Program-made: the position numbers and the translations under genes | Shown: positions 9,596 through 19,668 of the stretch, in pieces | How positions within the stretch are numbered: position 1 is the stretch's first letter | Layout: every line of letters begins with the position of its first letter | Origin: Fictibacillus norfolkensis | GTDB lineage: Bacteria > Bacillota > Bacilli > Bacillales > Fictibacillaceae | Direction: 5' to 3' | Assembly (NCBI RefSeq): GCF_014836645.1 | Contig: NZ_JACSQM010000001.1 | Location: 558,001 to 622,000, forward strand | Length of the DNA stretch: 64,000 nucleotides | The notes under the pieces: model-generated | The model's input: the letters and a program-made list of their open reading frames with translations, nothing else | Databases searched by the model: none | Told to the model about the DNA's origin: nothing

Positions 9596-10350
9596 CGAAC
9601 AGACACCCCTAACTTTCGCAAATCTGCTTTTACCTCTGTGATCGATGTTTCTTTATAATGAAAAATACTTGCAGCAAGTGCCGCGTCCGCTTTTCCAATC
9701 GTGAACGCATCGTTAAAATGCTCGGATGACCCTGCTCCGCCTGATGCGATAACAGGAACGGTTACTGCCTCACTGACTGCTTTCGTTAGCTCCAGATTGA
9801 ATCCAGACTTTTCTCCATCTTTATCCATGCTGGTCAACAGAATTTCTCCAGCACCACGATTTACTGCCTCTCGCGCCCATTCAGTGACTTCCCATTGAGT
9901 GGGTTTGCGACCTCCATGCGTATACACGCGCCATGATTTTATCTCTTCGTCATACTTTGCATCGATCGCGACTACGATACATTGTGCACCAAAATAATCC
10001 GATCCTTCTGTGATTAATTCTGGCCGTAAAACCGCCGCAGTATTTACAGAAACTTTGTCAGCTCCTGCCCTCAGTACACGTTTCATATCTTGGAGTTTAT
10101 TGATACCGCCACCAACAGTAAAAGGTATCGCGAGTTCTGCTGCTACTCGTTCAACAACTTCAACCATCGTGTCCCGCCCTTCGTGACTAGCAGAGATATC
10201 AAGAAACACGAGCTCGTCCGCTCCTTCTTCATCATAAAATCGTGCTAGTTCAACAGGATCACCTGCATCAACTAAGTTAAGAAACTGAATGCCTTTAACC
10301 ACTCTGCCTTCCTTAACGTCTAGACATGGAATAATCCTTTTCGTAAGCAT
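9592..10350 (-). CDS. hisF: Imidazole glycerol phosphate synthase, cyclase subunit
   Basis: HisF closes the imidazole ring using ammonia from HisH, releasing IGP and AICAR. The 252-residue (beta/alpha)8 barrel begins [20 protein letters not shown], with the first catalytic Asp in PCLDV, and later has VAIDAK and [12 protein letters not shown] carrying the second catalytic Asp. The start overlaps the hisA stop as TAATG. Its partner HisH is two genes upstream. Confidence 0.97.
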   Translation of the reverse strand: MLTKRIIPCLDVKEGRVVKGIQFLNLVDAGDPVELARFYDEEGADELVFLDISASHEGRDTMVEVVERVAAELAIPFTVGGGINKLQDMKRVLRAGADKVSVNTAAVLRPELITEGSDYFGAQCIVVAIDAKYDEEIKSWRVYTHGGRKPTQWEVTEWAREAVNRGAGEILLTSMDKDGEKSGFNLELTKAVSEAVTVPVIASGGAGSSEHFNDAFTIGKADAALAASIFHYKETSITEVKADLRKLGVSVR

Positions 10351-11081
10351 TATTTCACACTTCCTAACGCTTCTGGCAGGGTGAACCGATCTGTATAAAG
10401 AGCTTTTCCTATGATCGCACCAGCGATGTTACGTTCATCTGCTTTTAAAGAAACAAGATCTTCGATCGAGCTTACACCACCTGAGGCGATCACTTCTTTT
10501 CCAGTGATGCTCGCTAATTCTCCAATCGCTTCAACGTTCGGTCCCTGCAGCATACCGTCTTTTGAAATGTCAGTGAAAATAAACGTCTCTGCACCTTCTT
10601 CTACTAATCTTTTCGCTAGATCAACAGCTTTAATATGGGACGTTTCGAGCCATCCTTCAGTAGCTACAAATCCATCACGAGCATCAAGCCCGATCGCCAC
10701 CTTTGAACCACCGTATCGCTGTAACGCTTCTCGAACAAATTCGGGATTCGAAACCGCAGCACTTCCTAAGATCACACGATCAACACCAGCGTCTAAATAA
10801 AATGAAACGTCGTCCATCGAACGGATACCTCCACCGATTTGGACCTTGGCGGATAGTTCTTTTGCAACACGTAATACGTGCTCGTGATTGATCTTCTTCC
10901 CGTCTTTCGCGCCATCAAGATCTACCATGTGAATCCACTCTGCACCTTGATCTGCAAACTGTTTTGCCATATCAAAAGGAGAATCTCCATAGATCGTTTC
11001 TTGCTCATAATCACCTTGCATCAACCTAACGCATTTTCCATTACGCATGTCGATCGCCGGATACAATACAAATTCATTCAT
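10350..11081 (-). CDS. hisA: ProFAR isomerase
   Basis: HisA catalyses the Amadori rearrangement of ProFAR to PRFAR. The 243-residue barrel starts with [14 protein letters not shown] (catalytic Asp) and contains [19 protein letters not shown] and [14 protein letters not shown] (second catalytic Asp). It shares its fold with HisF but has the HisA-specific N-terminus. Its start overlaps the hisH stop by four bases. Confidence 0.97.
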   Translation of the reverse strand: MNEFVLYPAIDMRNGKCVRLMQGDYEQETIYGDSPFDMAKQFADQGAEWIHMVDLDGAKDGKKINHEHVLRVAKELSAKVQIGGGIRSMDDVSFYLDAGVDRVILGSAAVSNPEFVREALQRYGGSKVAIGLDARDGFVATEGWLETSHIKAVDLAKRLVEEGAETFIFTDISKDGMLQGPNVEAIGELASITGKEVIASGGVSSIEDLVSLKADERNIAGAIIGKALYTDRFTLPEALGSVK

Positions 11082-11719
11082 CTTTGTTTTCCCTCCTCAA
11101 CAAAACGGCAAAAGTTTTGCAGCATGCTCATGCCCGTCACCGAACTTTTTTCAGGGTGAAACTGGGTTCCCATAATTCTGCCACTTCCAACTACAGCTGG
11201 AACTTCAACGTCTTCGTAATGAGCGACCGCGGCAAGCACCTCTTTATTTTCAGTCTGTACAACAAAGGAATGAACGAAATAAACATGTCCTTCGTCGATA
11301 CCTTTTACTAATGGCTGATCACTCTTCAAAAAGTTTAGATCGTTCCATCCCATGTGCGGCACTTTATAGGATCGTCCGTCACTTGTTGTGCCTGTAAATC
11401 GCTCTACTCTACCAGGAAGTAGTCCAAGTCCTTTCGTTATTCCGTTCTCGCTGCTTCCTTCAAAAAGCAGCTGCATGCCTAAACAAATCCCCATCAATGG
11501 CTTTCCATTCTTAGCTTCATTTTTTATAAAATCAGCGAGACCTGTCTTCTCTAACTCCGACATCGCATCTTTAAATGAACCTACTCCTGGTAGCAATAGT
11601 CCATCTGTATTCTGAAGTTCCTCTGGATCTCCTGAAAGAATGTAAGGCTGATTGATTCTTTTTAGAGCAGAACAGACAGAATGCAGATTGCCCATTCCAT
11701 AGTCAATGATTCCGATCAT
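11078..11719 (-). CDS. hisH: Imidazole glycerol phosphate synthase, glutamine amidotransferase subunit
   Basis: HisH hydrolyses glutamine and channels ammonia to HisF. The 213-residue class I amidotransferase has the nucleophile in [10 protein letters not shown] (Cys near residue 79) and the catalytic His-Glu in QFHPEKSS. It begins [15 protein letters not shown], typical of the family. The gene abuts hisB without spacing. Confidence 0.97.
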   Translation of the reverse strand: MIGIIDYGMGNLHSVCSALKRINQPYILSGDPEELQNTDGLLLPGVGSFKDAMSELEKTGLADFIKNEAKNGKPLMGICLGMQLLFEGSSENGITKGLGLLPGRVERFTGTTSDGRSYKVPHMGWNDLNFLKSDQPLVKGIDEGHVYFVHSFVVQTENKEVLAAVAHYEDVEVPAVVGSGRIMGTQFHPEKSSVTGMSMLQNFCRFVEEGKQR

Positions 11720-12316
11720 CTATAACATTCCTTTCGTAGAAGGCACTCCTTTTACCCGAGGGTCGATCTGTGTGGCTTCATCTAATGCCTTTGTAAAAGC
11801 TTTAAAGATCGCTTCAATGATATGGTGTGTGTTCGTGCCATAATGAACGATCACATGAAGGTTCATTCTCGCCTCCAACGCGAGCTTCCAGAAGAATTCA
11901 TGTACGAGTTCTGTATCAAACGTTCCTACTTTCTGACTTGGAAATTCCGCACGAAATTCAAGGTGAGGACGATTGGAAAGATCGATCACGACTTGAGCGA
12001 GCGTTTCATCCATCGGTACAAACGCATTGCCGTATCGCTTGATTCCTCGCTTGTCACCTAAAGCTCCCTGAATCGCTTGGCCTAGGCAGATTCCAACGTC
12101 TTCTGTTGTGTGATGGTCATCGATCTCCACATCTCCCGCAGCGTTTACCGTTAGATCAAAATGCCCGTGACGTGCTATCGCGTCTAGCATGTGGTTTAAG
12201 AACGGGACAGGCGTTTGAATATCTGCTTGTCCTTCTCCATCAATATTTAGAGATAAGCTGATCTGGGTCTCTTTTGTATTTCTTTCGATCGTATGTTGTC
12301 GCACTTGATTCTCCAT
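11720..12316 (-). CDS. hisB: Imidazoleglycerol-phosphate dehydratase
   Basis: HisB dehydrates IGP to imidazole acetol phosphate. The 198-residue monofunctional enzyme has the Mn-binding repeats HDLT-type [18 protein letters not shown], and [15 protein letters not shown] with [11 protein letters not shown]. There is no N-terminal phosphatase domain, as is usual in Bacillota. It abuts both hisD and hisH. Confidence 0.97.
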   Translation of the reverse strand: MENQVRQHTIERNTKETQISLSLNIDGEGQADIQTPVPFLNHMLDAIARHGHFDLTVNAAGDVEIDDHHTTEDVGICLGQAIQGALGDKRGIKRYGNAFVPMDETLAQVVIDLSNRPHLEFRAEFPSQKVGTFDTELVHEFFWKLALEARMNLHVIVHYGTNTHHIIEAIFKAFTKALDEATQIDPRVKGVPSTKGML

Positions 12317-13588
12317 CTACTTGTCCTCCAGTCGAACATCTATTGCTCTCGCATGTGCTTCAAGTCCTTCAAGGCGAGCAAAAGCTGATATCTTCTCTCC
12401 GTTTTCTTTTAATGCTTGTTCACTGTATCGAATCACGCTTGATTTTTTTGTGAAATCATCTACGTTAAGCGGACTTGAAAAACGCGCTGTTCCACTTGTC
12501 GGAAGAACATGATTGCTTCCTGCAAAATAATCTCCTACAGGTTCTGAGCTATATTCACCTAAAAAGATAGCACCCGCGTGTTTTATTTTTCCGAGAAGAC
12601 TCATCGGATCTTTCGTCATGATCTCAAGGTGCTCGGGTGCGATCTGGTTGATCACATCTGCTCCCTCTTCAAGCGATTTCACGATATAGATGACTCCATA
12701 ATCTCGAATCGCCTCTGTCGCGATATCTCTTCTTGGAAGCTCGGCAAGTTGTGACTCTACTTCCATAGAAACTTCCTCAGCTAACACTTTTGACGTTGTA
12801 ACCAATACTGCTGCAGAACGAGGGTCATGTTCAGCTTGTGATAATAGGTCGGCTGCAATATACCGCGCGTTCGCTGTTTCATCCGCAAGAACAGCGATTT
12901 CACTCGGACCTGCGATCATATCAATATCACATACGCCAAAAACTTCGCGTTTGGCGAGCGCAACAAATATGTTACCTGGACCAACGATCTTATCCGTCTT
13001 CGGAACCGATTCCGTACCATATGCAAGTGCACCGATCGCCTGTGCGCCACCTATTTTAAACATGCGTTTAACTCCGGCAATTGATGCGGCCGCCAGCACA
13101 GCAGAAGGAAGTTTCCCATCTTTTCCTGGCGGGGACACAAGGACGATCTCCTCTACGCCTGCAACAACCGCTGGTATGATGCCCATCAAGACAGAAGATG
13201 GGTAAGCAGCTGTTCCACCGGGTACATAAACACCGACTGAATCAAGAGGCGTTACTTTTTGACCTAAAAGCGTTCCATCTTCACGTGTGAAAAACCATGA
13301 CTGTCGTCTTTGCTTTTCATGATATTCACGAATGTTGTCTGCTGCTTCTGAAATAATGTCTACCATGTTAGGATCAAGAGAAGAAATTGCTTCATCTATC
13401 TCACTCTTTGTTACTTCAAGAGATGAGAGTGATACACCGTCAAACGTTTTTGTATATTCAAAAAGGGCATCATCACCCTTTGATTTCACGTTTTGTAAAA
13501 TATCAAGAACTGCTTTTCTTTGAATCTCCGTATTTTGTTCAACACTTCTCTCTAAGTTTTTCAGTTCAGTGACGGGTACTATTTTCAT
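12317..13588 (-). CDS. hisD: Histidinol dehydrogenase
   Basis: HisD oxidises histidinol to histidine in two NAD-dependent steps. The 423-residue protein has the family blocks [55 protein letters not shown], and [11 protein letters not shown] with the zinc-ligand Gln/His. The C-terminal region has [15 protein letters not shown]. It overlaps the hisG stop by four bases. Confidence 0.97.
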   Translation of the reverse strand: MKIVPVTELKNLERSVEQNTEIQRKAVLDILQNVKSKGDDALFEYTKTFDGVSLSSLEVTKSEIDEAISSLDPNMVDIISEAADNIREYHEKQRRQSWFFTREDGTLLGQKVTPLDSVGVYVPGGTAAYPSSVLMGIIPAVVAGVEEIVLVSPPGKDGKLPSAVLAAASIAGVKRMFKIGGAQAIGALAYGTESVPKTDKIVGPGNIFVALAKREVFGVCDIDMIAGPSEIAVLADETANARYIAADLLSQAEHDPRSAAVLVTTSKVLAEEVSMEVESQLAELPRRDIATEAIRDYGVIYIVKSLEEGADVINQIAPEHLEIMTKDPMSLLGKIKHAGAIFLGEYSSEPVGDYFAGSNHVLPTSGTARFSSPLNVDDFTKKSSVIRYSEQALKENGEKISAFARLEGLEAHARAIDVRLEDK

Positions 13589-14229
13589 CGAACATCCTCC
13601 TTACTCTCGACCAGTGTTCGAAGCCGTTCAACTAGATCATTGATGCGCGCTGCATGCAATCTATAGCTAGCAGGGTTAACGATCAACCTCGACGTAATAT
13701 CAGCAATTTTTTCAAGTTCCACAAGACCGTTTTCTTTCAATGTTCTCCCAGTCGAAACAATATCTACAATACGATCTGCTAATCCAATTAGTGGAGCAAG
13801 CTCGATCGATCCGTTTAATTTAATCACTTCAACTTGCTGACCCTGCTCTCTAAAATAATGAGATGCTACATTCGGATATTTTGAAGCAATCTTTGGTGCA
13901 ACTCTCTGATCATGTCCGTTCGGAAGTCCTGCAACTGCGAGGTAGCATTCAGAGATTTTCAGGTCAAGCACTTCGTAAACATCACGCTCTTCTTCAAGCA
14001 TCACATCTTTTCCAGCGATTCCGATATCAGCTACACCATGCTCGACATAAGTCGGAACATCCATCGGTTTTGCTAAAATAAATCGAAGCCCCGCTTCTGG
14101 TGCATCGATGATTAATTTTCTCGATTCATCAAACTCCGGTGGCAGCGGATATCCAGCTTGTCTGAGGAGATCGACTGCTTCTTCAAATATTCGCCCTTTA
14201 GGCATCGCCATCGTTAAGACTGTACTCAT
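13585..14229 (-). CDS. hisG: ATP phosphoribosyltransferase, short form catalytic subunit
   Basis: HisG commits ATP and PRPP to histidine synthesis. At 214 residues it is the short form, which lacks the C-terminal regulatory domain and needs HisZ, encoded directly upstream. The PRPP-binding region [18 protein letters not shown] is present, along with the N-terminal [15 protein letters not shown]. Start and stop overlap hisZ and hisD by four bases each. Confidence 0.97.
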   Translation of the reverse strand: MSTVLTMAMPKGRIFEEAVDLLRQAGYPLPPEFDESRKLIIDAPEAGLRFILAKPMDVPTYVEHGVADIGIAGKDVMLEEERDVYEVLDLKISECYLAVAGLPNGHDQRVAPKIASKYPNVASHYFREQGQQVEVIKLNGSIELAPLIGLADRIVDIVSTGRTLKENGLVELEKIADITSRLIVNPASYRLHAARINDLVERLRTLVESKEDVR

Positions 14230-15410
14230 GAAAAGTCCTCTCCTTGCTGTGTTCCGATTAAATAATGCACATCATCAAATCGTTTGCTGAATTCATCTAT
14301 ATTTTTTACTCCGGATAGATTCTGCATCACTACACGCTTGCCTTCACCGCGCTTGTTTCTTGCCAGCTTTAGCGCTTCTTTTCTTCGCTCATTCGTGTAC
14401 AGAATGCATTGTCTCTTTGTATCATCCTTTTTCTTTCCTAACGCTTCTACGAAATAGTCCATTCGAATCGCAAAACCGATAGCGGGTGCTTTTCGATCAA
14501 AACGACTGAGCAGATCGTCATAACGTCCTCCGCTTGCGATCGGTGCCCCGATTCCTGCACCGTACCCTTCAAACACAATTCCGGTGTAATAACTCATATG
14601 ACTGAACAATGTAAAATCAAAGACAATGTTTTGTGCCGCATCGTAATCTTCTAAGAGATGGTACAGATCTTTTAATTCTTGTAAGGTCTGCTGTCCTACT
14701 CTGTTCGGGTTTAATGAAAAAGCTTCATCTAGTACTTCAATCCCGCCTCTTAAGTCCAACAGTTTTAATAATCGCTGTGTATCAATAGAAGAAAGAGGCA
14801 GCATTTTTACATGTGAGGTGTAACCTACATAATTTTTTTCGTTTAAATAACGCAACAGATCTCCTGCTCGATCATCATTTCCTAAAATGTCAGAAAGAAG
14901 TTCTTGTACAAATCCGATATGTCCGACAGCCACAGTAAATGAAGCAATTTCGCTCTTTTTGAACACTTCAGACATAAGAGCTAGTGCTTCAGCTTCAGCG
15001 CTTGCTGTACCTTCACCAATCAATTCGATACCTACTTGTTCGAATTCAGCCGGCCGTCCCCCTTCTCGCTGTTGCGCTCTAAAAACGGGAGAACTGTATG
15101 CGAGGCGAAGCGGGTATGCTACATGCTTCATGCTTGAGGACACGACCCTCGCGATCGGGGCTGTCATATCTGGTCGCAAAACCAATGTTTTTCCTTCCAT
15201 ATCAAGCAGCTTGAAAAGTTGTTGATCTAAAATTGCGGAAGCTTCACCGACTGTATCGTAATATTCCAAAGTAGGAGTCTGAATGAATTGATAACCCCAA
15301 GACTCCATCTCTTGTTTGATTCTATTTTTTATATCTTCATTATTTTGATAAAAGGCAGGAAGTGTATCGCGCATACCTGCTGGTTTTTCAAAGACAAACG
15401 GTTTTGACAT
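14226..15410 (-). CDS. hisZ: HisZ, ATP phosphoribosyltransferase regulatory subunit
   Basis: HisZ is a paralogue of histidyl-tRNA synthetase that allosterically activates short HisG. The 394-residue sequence begins [14 protein letters not shown] and has class II synthetase-like motifs ([33 protein letters not shown]). It lacks the C-terminal anticodon-binding domain of a true HisRS. It is the first gene of the his operon; AAAGGATG precedes the ATG. A 180-bp MITE-like element lies 73 bases upstream, and I found no convincing promoter or T-box there. Confidence 0.95.
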   Translation of the reverse strand: MSKPFVFEKPAGMRDTLPAFYQNNEDIKNRIKQEMESWGYQFIQTPTLEYYDTVGEASAILDQQLFKLLDMEGKTLVLRPDMTAPIARVVSSSMKHVAYPLRLAYSSPVFRAQQREGGRPAEFEQVGIELIGEGTASAEAEALALMSEVFKKSEIASFTVAVGHIGFVQELLSDILGNDDRAGDLLRYLNEKNYVGYTSHVKMLPLSSIDTQRLLKLLDLRGGIEVLDEAFSLNPNRVGQQTLQELKDLYHLLEDYDAAQNIVFDFTLFSHMSYYTGIVFEGYGAGIGAPIASGGRYDDLLSRFDRKAPAIGFAIRMDYFVEALGKKKDDTKRQCILYTNERRKEALKLARNKRGEGKRVVMQNLSGVKNIDEFSKRFDDVHYLIGTQQGEDFS

Positions 15411-15482
15411 GATCCTTCATCCTTTATTTTTGAAATGAATAGATTAAGTAATGTTTTTGTGAAAAGGCTGTTTCCGTAAACT

Positions 15483-15662
15483 TTGTTGCTTTTGAAAGTG
15501 TTGATTTCCGTTTCAGGTGCTTCGCTTTCCGCGGGGCAGGCGGTGAGCCACATTCTTAACGTTTCACTTTTAAGTGTCTCACCTGCCCACCTGTCCTAGC
15601 CAAGAGTCTCGCACCTTACACTCCAATCAATTGTCAAAGGTGACAAGGATTAAAAGCAACAA
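15483..15662 (-). repeat. MITE-like palindromic repeat, copy 2 (subfamily A, complete)
   Basis: This 180-bp element is bounded by the 11-bp inverted repeats TTGTTGCTTTT (15483-15493) and AAAAGCAACAA (15652-15662). Inside are the conserved blocks CTTTCCGCGGGGCAGGCGG, GAGCCAC, GTCTCACCTG and CACCTTACACTCCAATCAAT. It occupies most of the 15411-15894 gap ahead of hisZ; I see no real gene there. Confidence 0.85.
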
Positions 15663-15894
15663 TTTTTTTGAAAAGATGTATGAATATAATCTAAGTGGAG
15701 AAACCAAAATTTCAACACAATGCTTTAGTTCGCTAATATACTACCATGATAAAGATTTAGTTGTTAGTCTACACGTCCTTGTCGAAACTGTCAACCAATT
15801 CACACAAAAATCATGTTTCCTTTTTCAGAGTTAAGAAAACAAATTTCAGGGAATAGTATGTAAAAATAAATACATAGAAGGGATGGAATGCGTC

Positions 15895-16950
15895 TTGTTT
15901 AATCGCATCTTTTTTATTGCCATCATCATCGGTGTACCGCTATCCGTTATCGGCAGCATCTTACATTGGCCTGCTGTTTTACTTTTTGTGATCTATTGTG
16001 CAACGATCATCGCACTAGCCGGTTATATGGGACGCGCCACTGAAAGCTTAGCTATCATTGCCGGTCCAAGAATCGGCGGTTTGCTCAACGCCACTTTCGG
16101 TAATGCGGTCGAGCTCATCATTTCAATCTTTGCACTAAAAGCAGGTTTGATAAGTGTAGTATTAGCGTCTTTGACTGGTTCTGTACTCGGAAATCTTTTA
16201 CTAGTCGGAGGCTTGTCTTTCTTCATCGGCGGTTTAAAGTATAAACAGCAAAAATTCAACGTTTATGATGCTCGTCATAACGCAGGGCTACTGATTTTCG
16301 CTGTTGTAGTCGCTTTTGTTTTCCCTGAGGTCTTTTCTTATAAACTGAACGACGCCGATTCACTCACCTTAAGTGTATGGGTCTCTGTCATCATGATCAT
16401 TCTTTATGTTGCAGCACTTCTGTTCAAGCTTGTGACTCATCGGGGTGTCTATCAATCAGAACACGATGTAGCTCATGGTGATGAAACGGCAGAATGGAGT
16501 AAGTGGAAAGCTCTTATCGTCCTTGCTCTAGCTACTCTTGCCGTTGCTTATGTTTCTGAAAAGCTCGTGCATACGTTTGAAGAAGTAGGAAGAACGCTTG
16601 GCTGGAGTGAGGTGTTTATCGGAATCATCATCGTTGCCATTGTCGGTAACGCAGCTGAGCATGCTTCAGCGATCATCATGGCGTATAAGAATAAGATGAA
16701 TGTTGCCGTAGAGATCGCCATCGGCTCAACGCTACAGATCGCGATGTTTGTCGCGCCATTACTTGTATTGTTATCTTTGTTTTTTGAAAAATCGATGGCA
16801 CTCGTCTTTACACTTCCTGAACTTGTAGCGATGGTACTCGCAGTATTCTTAACGATCGCGTTAACAAGTGATGGCGATACGAATTGGTTTGAAGGGCTCA
16901 CCCTCCTTGCAGCTTACTTGATCATGGGAGTTGGGTTTTATCTTTTATAA
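15895..16950 (+). CDS. chaA: Calcium/proton antiporter (CaCA family, ChaA/YfkE type)
   Basis: This transporter expels Ca2+ in exchange for protons. The 351-residue protein has about eleven membrane segments and the two family repeats, NATFGNAVELIISIFAL near residue 60 and VGNAAEHASAIIMAYKNKM near residue 245, carrying the ion-binding acidic residues. It closely resembles B. subtilis YfkE as I remember it. I chose TTG at 15895 because the family begins FNRIFF and GGATGG lies eight bases upstream; ATG at 15883 in the same frame is possible but sits on top of the GAAGGG site. It is transcribed away from the his operon. Confidence 0.92.
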   Translation: MFNRIFFIAIIIGVPLSVIGSILHWPAVLLFVIYCATIIALAGYMGRATESLAIIAGPRIGGLLNATFGNAVELIISIFALKAGLISVVLASLTGSVLGNLLLVGGLSFFIGGLKYKQQKFNVYDARHNAGLLIFAVVVAFVFPEVFSYKLNDADSLTLSVWVSVIMIILYVAALLFKLVTHRGVYQSEHDVAHGDETAEWSKWKALIVLALATLAVAYVSEKLVHTFEEVGRTLGWSEVFIGIIIVAIVGNAAEHASAIIMAYKNKMNVAVEIAIGSTLQIAMFVAPLLVLLSLFFEKSMALVFTLPELVAMVLAVFLTIALTSDGDTNWFEGLTLLAAYLIMGVGFYLL

Positions 16951-16967
16951 AGGCTGTTTCGTATTTA

Positions 16968-17190
16968 TTGTTGCTTTTGAAAGCAGTTGATTTCCATTCC
17001 AGATTCTTCGCTTTCCGCGGGGCAGGCGGTGAGCCACATTCACTTCTTGGACTGGTCGGCTCGACACTAGGGGATCCTTGCTCCTGCGTCTAAAAGTTAA
17101 GGCATGCGACGAGTAAGCTTCCTCGTCGCATGCCTTACGAGATGTATTTCAAGTGGTAGGTACGCACCTTACATTCCAATCACCAGTCAA
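16968..17190 (-). repeat. MITE-like palindromic repeat, copy 3 (subfamily A, with internal insert)
   Basis: It begins with the intact terminal repeat TTGTTGCTTTT (16968-16978) and shares CTTTCCGCGGGGCAGGCGGT and CACCTTACATTCCAATCA with the other copies. The centre is replaced by about 110 bp containing a perfect 15-bp hairpin (AAGGCATGCGACGAG / CTCGTCGCATGCCTT, 17099-17138). The distal end is degenerate. This fills the gap between chaA and the TlpA-like gene. Confidence 0.75.
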
Positions 17191-17256
17191 AGAAGTAAAA
17201 AAATTCAAAAGCCACAGAAGTATGTAAAAAAGAAATGTAGTAAATGTAGTATAGGA

Positions 17257-17290
17257 CCAGTGCAGGGAGTAATCCTTCACTGGTTTTTTA
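17257..17290 (+). terminator. Intrinsic terminator upstream of TlpA-like gene
   Basis: CCAGTG-C-AGG GAGTAAT CCT-T-CACTGG stem followed by TTTTTTATAGG. It may end chaA transcripts that have read through the repeat. Confidence 0.75.
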
Positions 17291-17373
17291 TAGGAAACAA
17301 GCAAATTAGGAATAAAAAAGGCTAAAGTTTGATAAAGTTTAGAATAGAGGACAAGTTTAAGGTGGGTGTATTG

Positions 17374-18396
17374 ATGGAGGATTATATAACGATCGGATCT
17401 TTTCCAATAAAGATGGTTTGGTTAGCGATTTTAGGATCTGCATTGATCGCGTATGGCATATTGTATGTGAAAGTGAAAGAAGAACCGGACAAAAAGCAGC
17501 TTTTAGACGTATTGAGTAATGCGGTGGGAATTTTTCTATTGGTTTGGAAGTTCAGTTATGCTATTCTGCATCCCCAATTGATCGTTGAACATCCGTTAAG
17601 CATCTTGTACTTTAATGGAGGAGAAACAGGAATCGTACTCGGGATCATCTTTTCAATCCTTTACGTTCTAAGGGCTTCAGGAAAACGTGAGCTTGATAGA
17701 ACTCGGGTGTTTTATATCGGAATATTAGGTCTAACTCTTTTCTTCACCGCTTATTATGGTGCACATTTTGCGTCAACCACCCTCTTCGCAGATGGGTTGA
17801 TCTCATTGTTCTTTTCCATCCTGTCGATCTATCTATATACCAAGGGTTCGTTTGAGATTAGAAAAACCGTTCTGTCTATGTTAGTCACTGCACTCTTCTT
17901 TTCCGTACTAACAAACTCCCCGCTCAGTGGACAAAAAACAAGTAAAGAAGCTGTAGAGGCAGCATCCTATGGTATCAAAAAAGGTGACCGAGCACCGAAT
18001 TTTGAATTAAAAACGATTGAAGGCGAAACCGTTAAGCTATCAGATCTTAAAGGAAAGGTCGTTTTCGTTAACCTTTGGGCAACATGGTGTCCGCCTTGTC
18101 GTGCAGAAATGCCTGAAATGGTACGTTTCTATAGAGACCACTCTTCTAAGAAAGTAGAAATCTTAGCTGTAAACTTAACAGACAGCGATTCTGAAAAAGA
18201 AGTGAAAAAGTTTGCGCAATCGTACAAGTTAAACTTTCCGGTTTTATTAGATCCAGACGGTAAAGTCGGAAATACGTACAAAACGGTCACGATTCCGACC
18301 ACTTTTATTATTAATAAAAGGGGCATCATCGAGCAAAAACATATCGGCCCGATGAGCTACGATATGATGGAAGAATTTTATAAGAACGCTCAATAA
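17374..18396 (+). CDS. Membrane-anchored thioredoxin-fold (TlpA/ResA-like) protein
   Basis: The 340-residue protein combines about six N-terminal hydrophobic segments (residues 10-185) with a C-terminal TlpA/ResA-type thioredoxin domain. That domain starts at GDRAPNFELKTIEGETVKLSDLKG and carries the redox motif WATWCPPCRAEMP. By topology the domain probably faces outward and acts in extracytoplasmic thiol-disulfide exchange, such as cytochrome c maturation; this is inference. The membrane part faintly resembles Lgt (HPLSILYFNGGETGIVLG). The start is ATG at 17374, eight bases after AAGGTGG; the upstream in-frame extension has no ribosome site. It is monocistronic with a strong terminator. Confidence 0.85.
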   Translation: MEDYITIGSFPIKMVWLAILGSALIAYGILYVKVKEEPDKKQLLDVLSNAVGIFLLVWKFSYAILHPQLIVEHPLSILYFNGGETGIVLGIIFSILYVLRASGKRELDRTRVFYIGILGLTLFFTAYYGAHFASTTLFADGLISLFFSILSIYLYTKGSFEIRKTVLSMLVTALFFSVLTNSPLSGQKTSKEAVEAASYGIKKGDRAPNFELKTIEGETVKLSDLKGKVVFVNLWATWCPPCRAEMPEMVRFYRDHSSKKVEILAVNLTDSDSEKEVKKFAQSYKLNFPVLLDPDGKVGNTYKTVTIPTTFIINKRGIIEQKHIGPMSYDMMEEFYKNAQ

Positions 18397-18421
18397 TCGT
18401 AACTAAATAATCTGTATACGG

Positions 18422-18472
18422 AAAAAACTGGCTATCCCCCCTGTCTGTATAGGGTTGTAAGCCAGTTTTTTT
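18422..18472 (+). terminator. Terminator of TlpA-like gene
   Basis: AAAAAACTGGCT ... AGCCAGTTTTTTT, symmetric enough to work in both directions. It could also stop transcription of the convergent phosphatase gene. Confidence 0.85.
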
Positions 18473-18499
18473 CTATGCATAGGTATGAAAGTGAAGAAT

Positions 18500-18583
18500 T
18501 TCACGGTAATCTCTTTTTTATTCACGGTAATGACCATTATATTCACGGATAGCATCAATAATTTCACGGATAAAATTATTTAT
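18500..18583. repeat. Tandem array 2, 21-bp period (TTCACGG units)
   Basis: TTCACGG recurs at 18500, 18521, 18542 and 18563, exactly every 21 bp, separated by A/T-rich 14-mers that vary. It lies between two convergent genes and keeps an open frame in phase with the period (F-T-V/D every seven residues). I regard that frame as a by-product, because ATG at 18485 has no ribosome site. Confidence 0.85.
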
Positions 18584-18611
18584 CCGATTTTCGACACACC
18601 TCGACAGCTCC

Positions 18612-19154
18612 TTACATCTTCTCAAACAAATAGAGCTTCGCGTTTTCGGGTCTGCCTAATCTTGGTCCCTTAAATCCTCTGCGAATCAGTTCTTTTCTCA
18701 TGAACATCATGAGTCCACCATGACTTACGATTAGTGCATTTTCTTTATTTTCTTCTAATATGCGGTCAACGATCTTTGAAACACGCATTTCTACATCCGT
18801 TCTACGCTCAAGCTGTGATTTGTGGTTAAAGAACCATGCTGTTCGGATGCAAAGGGGATATAGAATCATCGGAATCTTAATGTCTCTTTTAAAAAATGGA
18901 TAGACAGGAATCTCTCGAAGATCATCCGTTCTGATCAAATCCCCTCTATAAATCTTCCCTGCTGTATATTCTGCACGACGAACGGTGCTCGAATAGCAAG
19001 TGTTCCAATTGATTCCGCCAAGGTCAACGTCTGTTTCTTCTACATCAGAAGCTTCGTATTCTTTCAGCCACTGATCAAATTCAGAGGGTGTGATCCATTT
19101 TTCAGTCGGATAGCCTCGTTTGACTTTGAAATGACGTACCATTCCTATCTTCAT
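18612..19154 (-). CDS. Histidine phosphatase superfamily protein
   Basis: This 180-residue protein has the superfamily N-terminal catalytic motif VRHFKV (the RHG position reads RHF), the motif CYSSTVRRAEYTA, and a second catalytic His in IVSHGGLMMFM. A phosphomonoesterase role is expected but the substrate is unknown. Replacement of Gly by Phe in the RHG motif is a departure from the canonical family. ATG at 19154 is preferred; GTG one codon earlier is possible. It lies 23 bases downstream of the SRPBCC gene and may be co-transcribed. Confidence 0.82.
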   Translation of the reverse strand: MKIGMVRHFKVKRGYPTEKWITPSEFDQWLKEYEASDVEETDVDLGGINWNTCYSSTVRRAEYTAGKIYRGDLIRTDDLREIPVYPFFKRDIKIPMILYPLCIRTAWFFNHKSQLERRTDVEMRVSKIVDRILEENKENALIVSHGGLMMFMRKELIRRGFKGPRLGRPENAKLYLFEKM

Positions 19155-19177
19155 CACTGATCACCGCTTTCTCTCTT

Positions 19178-19639
19178 TTATGTGTGGTGCTTATTTTCTG
19201 CGATTTCTTTTAGCGCTCTCGCCCGTCCTACTAAAAAATTCGTCATGTACTTTTCTAGGAACAACCAATCTGCTAACCTTCCAATCACGCCAAACGGAGA
19301 TGTATAATGAAAGTGATCCACCATAATGGTGCCGTTCTTCTTCGGTTCGAAAGTATGGGTATGTTCGAATGAATGGAAAGCACCTTTCACCATCACATCT
19401 ACAAACATATGCGGCCTCTCCATCTCAATAATTTTTGCAGTCAGCCTTTGTTTTACGCCAAGATGAACGGCCTCCCACGTTACATGATCGCCCTTTTCCA
19501 TATAACCAGACGTTACTCCGGCCACCGCTCTTTCTCTTGTATGAGAGGTCGTTTCAGTATGTATATCTACGTTTCGCGCAAGATCAAAGCAGACTTCTGC
19601 AGAAGCATGTACAAATTCTCGATGTATAATAATAGGCAT
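19178..19639 (-). CDS. SRPBCC (START/polyketide-cyclase-like) family protein
   Basis: This 153-residue soluble protein has the START-like layout: N-terminal FVHASAEVCFDLARN, a central strand-rich region (GVKQRLTAKIIEMERPHMFVDVMV) and a C-terminal helix (VGRARALKEIAENK). Such folds bind hydrophobic ligands, and the ligand here is unknown. I chose ATG at 19639 (MPIIIHREF) because the family begins there; the GTG five codons upstream lacks a ribosome site. The site before ATG is weak (GTGAG, 10 bases). Confidence 0.78.
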   Translation of the reverse strand: MPIIIHREFVHASAEVCFDLARNVDIHTETTSHTRERAVAGVTSGYMEKGDHVTWEAVHLGVKQRLTAKIIEMERPHMFVDVMVKGAFHSFEHTHTFEPKKNGTIMVDHFHYTSPFGVIGRLADWLFLEKYMTNFLVGRARALKEIAENKHHT

Positions 19640-19668
19640 ATAACGATGACTCACTTTCTAAGGATGTA

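Noticed and set aside
15411..15482. T-box or his-specific leader before hisZ
   Set aside because: Only about 70 bases separate the repeat element from hisZ, too short for a T-box, and no specifier or antiterminator motif is seen.
15574..15834. 86-codon frame upstream of chaA
   Set aside because: The first part is repeat copy 2 and the rest lacks family features; no ribosome site.
17104..17325. 73-codon frame between chaA and the TlpA-like gene
   Set aside because: It runs through the internal insert of repeat copy 3 and through an intrinsic terminator.
18485..18673. Coding frame across tandem array 2
   Set aside because: It stays open only because the period is a multiple of three. ATG 18485 has no ribosome site and the frame runs into the end of the phosphatase gene.
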